Positions 7,512 through 15,822 are shown, counted from the first letter of the stretch. The stretch: DNA of 52,907 bases from Rubrobacter sp. (GCA_013697825.1 JACCWD010000155.1:1-52907), one strand, 5' to 3'. A program made the numbers and translations. The notes: generated from the sequence alone by a model not told the origin.

Positions 7512-8348
7512 ATGGCTAAGCACACCGAAAACGAGCGCCTCAAGCCCGCCGAAGTCGAGGCCGTCCTGCGCCGCTCGGCGCAATTGAATTCCCGCCGATG
7601 GGGCCGGATGAAACAGAATAACCCCTCCGTCTCCGCCGAGGTTGTCGTTCAAGTCGCCGCGGCCGCCGGGATCCCGGAGGAGGACGTGAGGCGGGCCGTC
7701 TTCGAGGTTTCTTCGGAGAAGGCGGCGGATCCGATGAACTACCACAGGATGCTCCTCGGCCCGGCGAGGATGCGGGCGGTGCGGGAGATAGAGTATCCTT
7801 CGCGCGAGACCTCCGAATACCTCGAAGAGGCCATGCGCTCCGAGGAGGGCATGAAGCTCCGCTACAAATCCGACGGAGCCTCGCTGTGGGACACGGGCGA
7901 CACCGTCGGCCTCATGCGTCGCGCCCTCGACCTCTCCGGCGAGAAGCCACTCCTCAAAACCCGCTCCGTAGAACTCCTCGTCGAAGAGGTCGAAAAAGAC
8001 CGATGCACGGTGGATGTCATCGCCGACATCTCCAACCAACGCGCCGAATACATATCGCTCGCCGGAATCCTCGGCGTAACGTTCGCGCTCCTCTTCTTCC
8101 TCGCGGGTGTTCAAAACGGGCTTTTCCTGCTCGGGGTGATACCGGCCCTCGCCGCGCCGCTCGGAGGTTTCCGGCTCGCGTTCATGAAGACGAGCGCGGA
8201 CATGCGCCGCTCCCTCGACCGCCTCCTCGACGCCGCCGAGAAAGGCCCGCCCCGTGAGAACACGCCGGATCGGAGGAGCCGCCCGCCGGGGCAAATACAG
8301 GGACTCAAGCCCATCCCGCGCTTCGTCGCCGATCAAAAAGACGAATAG
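7512..8348 (+). CDS. Conserved-style protein with two membrane segments, function unknown
   Basis: Not recognised. The 278-residue product has a soluble N-terminal half beginning LKPAEVEAVLRRSAQL, which looks like a helical domain. Two closely spaced hydrophobic segments follow near residues 180-220 (AGILGVTFALLFFLAG and LGVIPALAAPLGG), then a basic proline-rich tail. A membrane-anchored cytoplasmic sensor or scaffold is conceivable. ATG at 7512 gives a natural N-terminus (MAKHTENERLK); an ATG at 7479 is also in frame. Its stop codon TAG lies 6 bases before a heptamer repeat element. Confidence 0.75.
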   Translation: MAKHTENERLKPAEVEAVLRRSAQLNSRRWGRMKQNNPSVSAEVVVQVAAAAGIPEEDVRRAVFEVSSEKAADPMNYHRMLLGPARMRAVREIEYPSRETSEYLEEAMRSEEGMKLRYKSDGASLWDTGDTVGLMRRALDLSGEKPLLKTRSVELLVEEVEKDRCTVDVIADISNQRAEYISLAGILGVTFALLFFLAGVQNGLFLLGVIPALAAPLGGFRLAFMKTSADMRRSLDRLLDAAEKGPPRENTPDRRSRPPGQIQGLKPIPRFVADQKDE

Positions 8349-8354
8349 TTTTTG

Positions 8355-8512
8355 AGGTTTCAGGCTTCGGGTTTCAGGTTTTAGCAAACACTTCTCCGGG
8401 CAGACGGGGATGGGCGGGACGAAGCCGCTGGCTTGGCTCGGCCCTCACGAGTTTGTTTTCGCGTTTCGGCTTCGAGTGCGCGCCTGAAACCTGACACCTG
8501 AAACCTGAAGCC
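8355..8512. repeat. Heptamer inverted-repeat element, GGTTTCA type (element A)
   Basis: The left array at 8355-8384 reads as GGTTTCA/GGCTTCG units. The right array at 8483-8512 is its approximate reverse complement (about 18 of 22 positions in the best register). They enclose about 98 bases without a gene. The right array contains the variant unit CTGACAC, which falls at the -35 position of the recQ promoter. Confidence 0.85.
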
Positions 8513-8519
8513 TTACCAT
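8491..8519 (+). promoter_or_regulatory. recQ promoter using a heptamer as its -35, probably leaderless
   Basis: CTGACA at 8491-8496 (5 of 6 to TTGACA) and TACCAT at 8514-8519 are 17 bases apart. The GTG start lies 6 bases after the -10, so transcription should begin at or very near the start codon. No Shine-Dalgarno sequence is present. Confidence 0.55.
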
Positions 8520-8525
8520 TACTCC

Positions 8526-10826
8526 GTGCCTCATAAAGTCCTCAAAGAGATATTTGGCTTCGACTCGTTCCGCCCCGGACAGGAGGATGCCATCCTCGCC
8601 GTCCTCGAAGGGCGCGACACGCTCGCGGTGATGCCGACGGGCGGCGGGAAGAGCCTTTGCTACCAGGTTCCCGCGCTTATGCAGGAAAGTTTGACCGTGA
8701 TCGTTTCTCCGCTCATTTCGCTTATGAAGGATCAAATAGATTCCCTCATCCAGAGCGAGGTCGCGGAGGCCGCCGCGCTCCACTCCGGGCTTTCGCCGGA
8801 GGAAAGGTGGGACGTCGAGCGGAGGGTTCGGAGCGGCGAGATAAAGATGCTTTATGTCGCGCCGGAGAGGCTCCGTTCTTTGGAGTTCGTATTGTCTCTT
8901 CGGCGGGCGGGGGTCGGGCTTTTCGTGGTGGACGAGGCGCATTGCATCTCCGAGTGGGGCCATAACTTCCGACCGGATTATTTGTTTTTGCCCCGCGTCG
9001 TGCGGGATCTCGGCAGTCCGCCCGTCCTCGCTTTGACGGCGACGGCGACACCCCGCGTGCGGGACGACATAAGCCGTTCGTTGCGGATGCGCGAACCCGC
9101 CGTCGTTGTCACGAGTTTCAACCGCCCGAATTTGACTTATCGGGTGATTGAAGCGAAGAAGAAGTCGAGCATCGCGCCTTTGATTTTGGAGCAAATCCGC
9201 AAGTTTCCACCGCCCGGCATCGTTTACGCCCTCTCGCGCAAGGACTGCGAGGAGATCGCCGCCGAACTCCGCCGCTCGGGGGTCGAGGCGGCGGCGTACC
9301 ACGCCGGGCTCGGCTCGGGGGAGCGGACCGCGATTCAAGAACGGTTCATGACGGACGAGCTTCCGGTGGTCGTCGCGACGGTGGCGTTCGGGATGGGGGT
9401 GGACAAGCCGAACGTGCGCTTCGTCATCCACGCGACGGTGCCGGGGAGTTTGCCCGCGTATATTCAGGAATCCGGGCGCGCGGGGCGCGACGGCGAGCCG
9501 AGCGAGTGCGTCGTGCTTTACCGCGCCGCCGACCTCGGGCGGCGGCGGCGGCTCATTACTTTAAGCTCCTCCGGCGAGGATGAGGTCGTCCGCTTCTTCC
9601 GGGGCATGGCGGGTTTGGAGAGGGAGGGGCGGGTGAACGCCTCGCCCGCCGCGCTCGCCACATTGGGCGGCGTGGACGCGGACTCGGCGGGGATCATGCT
9701 CCGCAGCCTGGAGGAGTCCGGCCTCCTCTCGCGCGGCTACGACTTGTGGGAGGAGGTCGAGATCTGGAGCCTCGACGAGGAGCCGAGCGGGCTTCGCGAC
9801 GACGTGCGGGCCGTCCACGCCGCTCTTCCGGGAACGGGGGCCGTCCGGCTCACCGAGCTTGCCCGAAAGGCCGACGTCCGTCCGGCGGTCGCGCAAGGGG
9901 CGGTGTATTCGATGATGGTCTCCGGATCGGTCGAGGCCGCGCCGCGAGGCTCGCTCGCCGACGTGAGGCTCCGGGCGACGACCCTCGACGACGGCCTTCG
10001 GCGGAACATCGCGTCGCGGCTGAAGGCGAGGGCGAAGACGGCGTATTCGCAGGTTGACGACATCGAAGGCTACGCGACCCTCTCCTCGTGCCGCCGCGAA
10101 CGCCTCCTCTGGCATTTTGGAGACACCGAAGAAGTCTCCCCGTGCGCCGGATGCGACGTGTGCCTCGGCGAGGTCGAAGCCCGCGAAACGGATGACGCGC
10201 CGATTTCGGCGGCGGTGGACGGTCGGCGGCGCGGCGGCACGTCGGCTTTCCCCACTCCGCGGCCTGAGATAGATGAGGAGCTTTTCGAGAGGCTTCGGGT
10301 GTGGAGGGGGGATCAGGCCAGGAGCCAGCAAGTTCCGGCGTATGTCGTGCTTCATAACTCGCACCTTGAAGAGATCGCCGCCCGGAAGCCGCGCACCGTT
10401 CAAGAACTCGGGGCCGTGAAGGGCATCGGACTGCGCCGGGCGGCCCGGTATGGCGAAGACCTCCTCGCCCTCGTACGGGGGGAAGAAGGGCCGACTTCCG
10501 AAGCGGCTTCTTCCGAAGCGGCTTCTTCCGAAGCGGCTCCCCCCGATACGGAAACCCGCGAACCGCCGCCATACGTGGCGGTTTCCTCAGAGGCGGTTTC
10601 TTCCGGGGGGTCGCCTTCTGAGCCGCCACCCGAGACGGAACCTTCGGCGACGTCGCTCTCCGGCGATGGGGGCGAGGACTTCCGGGTTCACCTCGAAGCC
10701 GCCGAAAAGCTGATCGGGGCCGGACGTGGCTCGGACGCCGTTTTGGAGCTTTCCCGCGCCATCGAGCTCGGCGGCGGGGAGGCGAGGCGGGCGGTGGATG
10801 AACTCCTCGCGCCGGATGGCGGATAG
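8526..10826 (+). CDS. recQ: ATP-dependent DNA helicase RecQ with C-terminal extension
   Basis: A 3'-5' DNA helicase for recombination and replication repair. Motif I MPTGGGKS is at residues 36-43, the DEAH box (VVDEAHC) near 135-140, followed by helicase C motifs (ESGRAGRDG). Then come the zinc-binding cysteines (SSCRRER, CAGCDVC) and winged-helix region, and an HRDC domain around residues 585-655. After HRDC comes a low-complexity Ser/Glu/Ala/Pro linker and a small terminal domain of about 50 residues that resembles a helical repeat (HLEAAEKLIGAGRGSDAVLELSRAIE). At 766 residues it is over 100 longer than E. coli RecQ. GTG start, apparently leaderless. Confidence 0.95.
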   Translation: MPHKVLKEIFGFDSFRPGQEDAILAVLEGRDTLAVMPTGGGKSLCYQVPALMQESLTVIVSPLISLMKDQIDSLIQSEVAEAAALHSGLSPEERWDVERRVRSGEIKMLYVAPERLRSLEFVLSLRRAGVGLFVVDEAHCISEWGHNFRPDYLFLPRVVRDLGSPPVLALTATATPRVRDDISRSLRMREPAVVVTSFNRPNLTYRVIEAKKKSSIAPLILEQIRKFPPPGIVYALSRKDCEEIAAELRRSGVEAAAYHAGLGSGERTAIQERFMTDELPVVVATVAFGMGVDKPNVRFVIHATVPGSLPAYIQESGRAGRDGEPSECVVLYRAADLGRRRRLITLSSSGEDEVVRFFRGMAGLEREGRVNASPAALATLGGVDADSAGIMLRSLEESGLLSRGYDLWEEVEIWSLDEEPSGLRDDVRAVHAALPGTGAVRLTELARKADVRPAVAQGAVYSMMVSGSVEAAPRGSLADVRLRATTLDDGLRRNIASRLKARAKTAYSQVDDIEGYATLSSCRRERLLWHFGDTEEVSPCAGCDVCLGEVEARETDDAPISAAVDGRRRGGTSAFPTPRPEIDEELFERLRVWRGDQARSQQVPAYVVLHNSHLEEIAARKPRTVQELGAVKGIGLRRAARYGEDLLALVRGEEGPTSEAASSEAASSEAAPPDTETREPPPYVAVSSEAVSSGGSPSEPPPETEPSATSLSGDGGEDFRVHLEAAEKLIGAGRGSDAVLELSRAIELGGGEARRAVDELLAPDGG
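10496..10540. repeat. 15-bp tandem repeat inside recQ linker
   Basis: Three near-identical copies of TTCCGAAGCGGCTTC encode the repeated SEAAS units of the linker after the HRDC domain. Degenerate copies continue for about 80 bases. Copy number could vary between strains without breaking frame. Confidence 0.85.
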
Positions 10827-10836
10827 AATACCGTCC

Positions 10837-11199
10837 ATGCCCGACTCGAAGACAAAGCTCTTCCTTTACAAAGGAAAAACGCTCGAAGAGTGGCTCCCGA
10901 GCGTCGTCGAGAGGATCGCCGAGAACTTCGATCCGCTTCGGATCGTCCTCTTCGGCTCGCTCGCCCGAGGGGAGGTCGGATACGACTCGGACATCGATCT
11001 TCTCGTCGTGTTCGACGAGGTCGAGTGGGAGAAAAAGCGCGAGCCCACGGTGGAGATAATACGGGCGGTGGCAGATCTTCCGGTTCCGAAGGACATCGTC
11101 GTGACGGATGTGGATGAGATCCGTCGCCGGGGGCATCTCGTCGGCACTGTGCTTCGTCCGGCTTTGCGGGACGGGAAGGTGGTGTATGAGCGACGCTGA
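10837..11199 (+). CDS. MNT-domain nucleotidyltransferase, antitoxin-type (MntA-like)
   Basis: A 120-residue minimal nucleotidyltransferase. The catalytic GSx10DxD motif is intact (Gly40-Ser41, Asp52, Asp54) with a plausible third aspartate at Asp91. In HEPN-MNT modules this protein neutralises the HEPN toxin, in studied cases by adenylylating it. ATG at 10837 lies 10 bases after the recQ stop. The HEPN gene starts inside its 3' end (14-base overlap), the typical arrangement of a coupled pair. Confidence 0.88.
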   Translation: MPDSKTKLFLYKGKTLEEWLPSVVERIAENFDPLRIVLFGSLARGEVGYDSDIDLLVVFDEVEWEKKREPTVEIIRAVADLPVPKDIVVTDVDEIRRRGHLVGTVLRPALRDGKVVYERR

Positions 11200-11608
11200 A
11201 ACCGCCCGAATCGTCGCGCGGTGGCTTCGCTTCGCCGACGATGACCTTCGAGGAGCAGAAGCGTTTCTCGGTCGGGAGGATCTTCATCCGCGCCTCGCCT
11301 GCTTCCACGCGCAGCAAGCGGCAGAGAAGGCGATGAAAGTGATATATGTGTTCGAGCAGATAGACTACGCTTTCACCCACGACCTCGACCGACTCCGGAA
11401 CTCCTTGCCGAAGGGGTGGACATTTAAGGACGAGGCGACCGATCTCTCCTCCCTCTCCGTGTGGGCCGTGCAGCCACGATACCCCGGCGATCTCCCCGAA
11501 GCGACCGAGGCCGAAGCCGCCGTCGAAGAGGCTCGCAAAATCTACGAGACGACCCTCGAAGACCTCGAACGCCACGGATACATCCCATCGAACGAAGGAG
11601 CTTTATGA
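11186..11608 (+). CDS. HEPN-domain protein, toxin partner of MNT
   Basis: A 140-residue HEPN protein of the PF05168-like type, recognised by ACFHAQQAAEKAMK. The R-x4-H motif of HEPN ribonucleases is present (Arg36, His41). In HepT toxins the motif continues as HxY and the tyrosine is the AMPylation target; here the residue is Gln43. Control by the partner may therefore use another site or direct binding. Start overlaps MNT by 14 bases and the stop overlaps the DJ-1 gene (ATGA), so three genes form one unit. RNase activity is inferred. Confidence 0.85.
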   Translation: MSDAETARIVARWLRFADDDLRGAEAFLGREDLHPRLACFHAQQAAEKAMKVIYVFEQIDYAFTHDLDRLRNSLPKGWTFKDEATDLSSLSVWAVQPRYPGDLPEATEAEAAVEEARKIYETTLEDLERHGYIPSNEGAL

Positions 11609-12120
11609 AACTGAACGGAAAGAAAGTCGCCGTCCTCGTCGCCGAGGGCTTCGAAGACCTCGAATATTGGGTGGCGGTGATGCGCCTCCGTGAAGAGGGA
11701 GCCGAGGTCGTCTCCGTCGGAACTACCCTCGACACGGTTTACGGGAAGAATGCTCTCTCCGCCCGCGCCGACGCAACGCCTTCGGACGTGGACGCTTCGA
11801 CTTTAGATGGGGTGGTCGTTCCGGGGGGGTGGGCGCCGGACAAATTGAGGCGGTATCCGGAGGTGCTCGACCTCGTTCGGAACGTGCATGGGCGGGGAGG
11901 CATCGTCGGGACAATTTGCCACGGCGGCCTCGTGGCTATTTCGGCGGGGATCGTGGACGGCGTTCGGGCTACGGGTTCGCTCGGCATAAAGGACGACCTC
12001 GTGAACGCGGGGGCGAAGTGGGTGGATGAACCCGCCTTCTGGGACGGGAACCTCGTGTGGGGGCGCGTCGTTCCGGATATTCCGGCGTTTTGCCGCGAAC
12101 TCGTGGCCGCTCTTTCGTGA
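11605..12120 (+). CDS. DJ-1/PfpI family protein (protease/glyoxalase-like)
   Basis: A 171-residue DJ-1/PfpI domain filling the whole protein. The nucleophile elbow GTICHGG gives Cys105-His106, and an acidic residue near GFEDLE (15-20) is in the usual place. Members act as deglycases, glyoxalases or intracellular proteases, so the exact reaction is open. The start overlaps the HEPN stop by 4 bases (ATGA), placing it in the same transcript as the toxin-antitoxin pair. GGAG lies 5-9 bases upstream inside the HEPN gene. Confidence 0.9.
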   Translation: MKLNGKKVAVLVAEGFEDLEYWVAVMRLREEGAEVVSVGTTLDTVYGKNALSARADATPSDVDASTLDGVVVPGGWAPDKLRRYPEVLDLVRNVHGRGGIVGTICHGGLVAISAGIVDGVRATGSLGIKDDLVNAGAKWVDEPAFWDGNLVWGRVVPDIPAFCRELVAALS

Positions 12121-12142
12121 AGATGGCTTCTCCGCGCTTTCA

Positions 12143-12281
12143 GCGGTTGGCCGTTGGCTTTTCACTTTCGCCGCTCCGTTCACATTGCCGCGCTTCTCAA
12201 AGGAGGTTTCTCCGAAGAAGACGCGTCGAACGCGCATGAGCCTCGCGCATCGGAGGTATTTGCTGACGGCTGAATGCTGAC
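12143..12281. repeat. Degenerate heptamer element, GCGGTTG / GCTGACG type
   Basis: Left GCGGTTG-GCCGTTG-GCTTTTC at 12143-12163 and right GCTGACG-GCTGAAT-GCTGACG at 12262-12282 are weakly inverted relative to one another. CGAGCGAAGC follows the right array. No gene lies between the PfpI stop and the next promoter. Confidence 0.6.
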
Positions 12282-12332
12282 GAGCGAAGCCGCTTTGGGA
12301 ACCCGGACACCGACGATGGAAGGCCGCTGCTT

Positions 12333-12338
12333 TATACT
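12333..12338 (+). promoter_or_regulatory. -10 box TATACT, probably a leaderless transcript
   Basis: TATACT ends 6 bases before the ATG of the following gene and no ribosome site is visible. No convincing -35 was found at 16-18 bases. Confidence 0.45.
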
Positions 12339-12344
12339 GGCGGA

Positions 12345-12809
12345 ATGATGAGAAGTGCAATGTCGGTGTTCATAGGGGTTTTGATCGCGTTCGTGATCGC
12401 GCTTTTGGTCGTGTTCGGGATCTTCGCCCCCGTCCTTAGCGTGGTGTTCGGCCTCGGGGAGCTTTCCACTTCGGACATTCTTCCGATGACGCTCATGGTC
12501 TTCGCCGCCGCGTTCTCATTCTATTTCGGCGGGATGGCCGCCGGATACCGGGCGACGAATCGGCGCGCCCTCCACGGTGCGATTGTCGGGGTCGCGGCGT
12601 TCGCCATATCCCCGATTCTCAACCTGGCCACCGGGCAAGGGCCATTCCCGCGCATAGACTCCACCGGAGCCGTTCTTCTCCTCGTCCTCATCTTCGCGGT
12701 GTCGGTCGGCGCGGGATACATCGGCGGTCGGCGAGGAGCGGCACTTTACGAATACAATCAAAAATACTCTCGGAAGCCCCGAAAGGCGACTGGCTCGAAG
12801 TCCGAATAA
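12345..12809 (+). CDS. Small integral membrane protein, function unknown
   Basis: Not recognised by function. The 154-residue product has four hydrophobic segments (about 8-32, 44-64, 78-95 and 108-130), glycine-rich turns (FYFGGMAAGY, GAGYIGGRRG) and a basic C-terminal tail. The pattern resembles small DUF-type membrane proteins that pack as four-helix bundles. It sits alone between two repeat or spacer regions. Two ATG codons are adjacent (12345, 12348). Confidence 0.75.
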   Translation: MMRSAMSVFIGVLIAFVIALLVVFGIFAPVLSVVFGLGELSTSDILPMTLMVFAAAFSFYFGGMAAGYRATNRRALHGAIVGVAAFAISPILNLATGQGPFPRIDSTGAVLLLVLIFAVSVGAGYIGGRRGAALYEYNQKYSRKPRKATGSKSE

Positions 12810-12895
12810 ATCCGGAGCGACGCTTCCCACGACCTCACGGATCGCACATGATGAACCATTCATCCGGATTTCGCGCCCCATCCCGTCGTCCGCTA

Positions 12896-12922
12896 AAAGC
12901 CTCTCCGTCGCATTGAGGCTTT
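12896..12922 (-). terminator. Possible terminator of the coiled-coil gene
   Basis: AAAGCCTC pairs perfectly with GAGGCTTT around an 11-base loop. On the minus strand it ends in only four T residues. It lies about 180 bases beyond the stop of the coiled-coil gene. The rest of 12810-13102 shows no gene. Confidence 0.35.
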
Positions 12923-13102
12923 CCCACAGTGGACACGCGCCATCTTCGGAACGACTCCTCGACCGGAGTCGATGTCATGCGGAATCTGGCGGATCGAGCG
13001 GAACTTATTACCCGGACTCCGTATGACTCCAAAACGTTTACTGGCCGACGAGTGAAGCGGGCTGGGCAAGCTGAGGTGCGCGGCTCGCCGCCGGATGCGC
13101 CG

Positions 13103-15004
13103 CTATCTCGCCTGAACGCCGAGCATGAGCCGGCCTTTCGAGTCCATGCGGGCGTTCGGGGAGCGGGGGCTTCCGGGGCCGTTGTTTAGATCGGCGGTGT
13201 CCTCCCCGGTGCCGGAGAGGTATACGCGGGGCTCCTCCACGCCCTCCATCGGGTCGGAGACGTACCTCCTCCACGCCATGCCCTCCCACACGAAAGTCAG
13301 GGTCGGCTTCGAGGGGGATGCCTCGTCCATCCCGGCGTGGACCTTCGGGAGGCCGAGCGCCTTCGAGATCGAGGCGACCGCCTTCGCGTGCTCGCTGGAA
13401 TTGAACAGCGAGATGCCGTCTCTCAGCCTTTGCGCGGGGTCGGATATTTTCTTCAGTTCCTCCCGGGTCTGCGCGAGGTTTTCGTTCGCCTCGTCGCGTT
13501 CGGCTTCGGTTTTCTTGATCGCCGCCTCCAGCGACTGCGCCCTCTCCTCGGCGAGTACGCGGCGGGCGTCGAGTTCGCGGAGCTTCCGCTCGTCGGAAGC
13601 GTCCGAGCCGGCCTCCCGGCGATCTCGGGTCGCCCGCCTGAGCGACGGGGGCTTCCCGTTCTCGATCCTCGTCCGGAGGCCCGAAAGCTCCTCCTCGAGC
13701 CTCGCCCGGAGAGACTCCGATTCCTCCAAAGCATCCTCCATCTCGGAGATGCGGTTCTCCATCGCGGAGATCTCCCGCCCGAAGCCCGCGACGACCCGCT
13801 CGACGTTCTCCTCGGCGGCGCTTTCGCTGGCGACCCTCGCCGCCTCGATCTTCCCGAAGCGCGAGTTGTACGAGCGCATCTCAGTCTCGCGCTGTATTTT
13901 CAGGTCGGAGAGCCTCTCCTCGAGCGCCCACGTTTCTTGCTTCCGCCGCTCGTCCTCGGATACGAGGCGCTCCTCGTACTCCCTGCGCTGGCGGATCATC
14001 TCCTCGGCGTGGCGGGCCGTGAGGGCTTTGTTGTCCGCCTCTTTCTGCGACTGGAGCGCGGCGACCCGCCTATCCGCCTCGCCTTTTACAGCGGCGACCT
14101 TTGCGGAGTGGGCCTTCTTCAATTCCCGCTCCCGACCCTCGGCGAGCTTCTTTACTTCGTTCGCCGCCTCTTTCCTCTCCTCGACGGCCCGGCGCCCGGC
14201 GGCCTCGATCCCCAGCCTCAAAGACTCGATCTCCGCCTGCTGGCTCTCGACGACGGCGCGGTAGTCTTTTTGAAGCTCGCTATCGCGCCCCTCGGCGGCG
14301 CTCTTTAGAGCCTGCATCGTCTCCTCATACCGGGCGCTCGCCGCGCCTCGCTCGTCCTTGAGCTTCGCCTCGAACTCCGCCCGGAGCGACCGCTCGAGCT
14401 CCTCCCTTTGCTTCTCGCTCTCGTCGAGGGCCGCTTCCATCTCCGCCTGATGGCGTTCTTCCTGCTCGCGGTACCCTTCCCTTAGTTGCTCCTCCCATTG
14501 CTGCGACGTGGTTTCGAGGGCTTCGAGATCCGCTTGATGGCGCTCTTCGAGGGCTTCGCGTTCCCGGCGAAGCTCCTCTTTCAAACCCTCCACCCGATCG
14601 TCGGAGGAGGCCGCCGCCATGTCAACGCGGCGTTGCTCTTCGAGGCTCCGCCGCACTTCGGCGAGTTCGTTTATGTGCTCGTTTCTCAACCGGATCTGCT
14701 CGTCGGCGTGGCGGCTTTTGATGTCGTCCATCTCCGCCCGGAGGCGTGAGATCTCCTCCGACGAGCTTTCCTGCGCCCGGCCCCGGTCGTCGAGGGCACG
14801 GCCTCGCGCCGAGACCTCCTCGCGCGCCGCCCCGAGGGCGACGTTCGCCTGTTCGAGGTCGCGTCGAAGCTGGGCGACCTCTTCCTCAAGGCTCTCGATC
14901 AGAGAACCCGCCGCCTCCATCTGGCCTATAAGCTCTTCTATTGGATCCCTCGGTTGCTCGCTCAAGACCGCCCCTTCCGCAAGCCTCGAACCTCCCTGTT
15001 CCAT
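13103..15004 (-). CDS. Long coiled-coil protein, function unknown
   Basis: A 633-residue protein that is almost entirely charged heptad-type coiled coil from about residue 20 to 520, rich in Glu, Arg, Ala and Leu, with many runs such as EELRREREALEERH. The C-terminal 110 residues are different: a short helix-rich part (AQRLRDGISLFNSSEHAKAVASISKALGLP) and then a globular piece with VWEGMAWRRYVSDP. No ATPase motifs, signal peptide or membrane segment is seen, so it is not an SMC or RecN. A scaffold or cytoskeletal-like role is conceivable. ATG at 15004 has no good ribosome site. It lies downstream of fur and its small partner, all on the minus strand. Confidence 0.8.
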   Translation of the reverse strand: MEQGGSRLAEGAVLSEQPRDPIEELIGQMEAAGSLIESLEEEVAQLRRDLEQANVALGAAREEVSARGRALDDRGRAQESSSEEISRLRAEMDDIKSRHADEQIRLRNEHINELAEVRRSLEEQRRVDMAAASSDDRVEGLKEELRREREALEERHQADLEALETTSQQWEEQLREGYREQEERHQAEMEAALDESEKQREELERSLRAEFEAKLKDERGAASARYEETMQALKSAAEGRDSELQKDYRAVVESQQAEIESLRLGIEAAGRRAVEERKEAANEVKKLAEGRERELKKAHSAKVAAVKGEADRRVAALQSQKEADNKALTARHAEEMIRQRREYEERLVSEDERRKQETWALEERLSDLKIQRETEMRSYNSRFGKIEAARVASESAAEENVERVVAGFGREISAMENRISEMEDALEESESLRARLEEELSGLRTRIENGKPPSLRRATRDRREAGSDASDERKLRELDARRVLAEERAQSLEAAIKKTEAERDEANENLAQTREELKKISDPAQRLRDGISLFNSSEHAKAVASISKALGLPKVHAGMDEASPSKPTLTFVWEGMAWRRYVSDPMEGVEEPRVYLSGTGEDTADLNNGPGSPRSPNARMDSKGRLMLGVQAR

Positions 15005-15107
15005 AAACCGATGCCTAGATTACTCCTTATCCGGCCTCGGGTAAAGCCGAGCGAACAAAGGTCGGAATTCGATGGGGATTCTCCACGCTATGAAGCACAC
15101 GCGGCTC

Positions 15108-15278
15108 TCAGCGTTTGTCGTCGAAGAGGCTCGCCGCGCCGGAGAAAAGACCCCCGCTCGGCTCCCGCTCCCCGCTTCTCTCCTTCATGAAATCCTCGAA
15201 GACCTCGACGGCCCGCCGGGCTTGCTCGTCTGTGAGGCCCGCGTCCTTTTTCAGAGCCTCCGCGAGATCCTCACGCAC
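15108..15278 (-). CDS. 56-residue acidic helical protein overlapping fur
   Basis: A short gene of 56 codons that reads cleanly in GC-rich codons: EDLAEALKKDAGLTDEQARRAVEVF, then a charged, glycine-rich tail ending LFDDKR. The GTG start at 15278 overlaps the fur stop by 8 bases and GGGGAG lies about 6 bases upstream, so translation is probably coupled. The DLAEALKKDAGLTDEQARRAVE pattern recalls one helix-turn-helix unit of DUF2267-like proteins; this is a resemblance only. Function unknown. Confidence 0.7.
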   Translation of the reverse strand: MREDLAEALKKDAGLTDEQARRAVEVFEDFMKERSGEREPSGGLFSGAASLFDDKR

Positions 15279-15711
15279 CGTTTCGCTCCCCCGCGCACTT
15301 CGGGCAAAGACCTTCTATGAGCATCGCCGTCCTCGTAACCTCGTACGGCGTGTTCGCCTGTATCCGCTCCTCGACGCCGTCCATCTCCACGCCCGGAACC
15401 TCGGCGACATCCCCGCACCTCACGCACCGGATGTCGAGGTGCGGCGCGAGGTTCAAATCGTATCTCGTCGGCGACTCCGACCAATGCTTCGACTCTATGA
15501 CCCCGATCTCCTCAAGCACGGAAAGCGCCTGATAAACCGTCCCGAGCGCGACGCGCGGATTCTTCCTCTTCACAACGAGGTACACGTCCTCCGCCGAGGG
15601 ATGCCCCCTCGCCTCGGAAAGAGCCTCGAGTACCGCCCGACGCTGGGACGTGAGCGTATAGCCCGACCGCCGGAACTTCTCTCTTATGTCGTGATCCCGA
15701 ACCTCTGGCAT
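15271..15711 (-). CDS. Fur-family metal-dependent repressor (first copy)
   Basis: A 146-residue Fur-family regulator. The N-terminal winged helix is clear (LTSQRRAVLEAL, GTVYQALSVLEEIGVI). The C-terminal dimer domain carries HLDIRCVRCGDVAEV and a second CPKC pair, suggesting a structural zinc site. It could be Fur, Zur or PerR; the metal cannot be told from sequence. It overlaps the downstream 56-residue gene by 8 bases and is divergent from sppA across about 125 bases, where it may act. This is one of two Fur paralogues in the window; the other is at 22.4 kb. Confidence 0.9.
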   Translation of the reverse strand: MPEVRDHDIREKFRRSGYTLTSQRRAVLEALSEARGHPSAEDVYLVVKRKNPRVALGTVYQALSVLEEIGVIESKHWSESPTRYDLNLAPHLDIRCVRCGDVAEVPGVEMDGVEERIQANTPYEVTRTAMLIEGLCPKCAGERNGA

Positions 15712-15822
15712 CTCATACTCTCAAACTCTTGACAACAGACTCAATCAATAACCATTCCTGAAACGGAAGTCTATCATACGACATTCCCTCATCCGAGTGA
15801 TCCCGATCAAAGCCCGACGTTG

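Noticed and set aside
12810..13102. tRNA or small RNA gene in the gap before the coiled-coil gene
   Set aside because: No cloverleaf or TTCGA loop could be fitted on either strand; only a weak hairpin is present.
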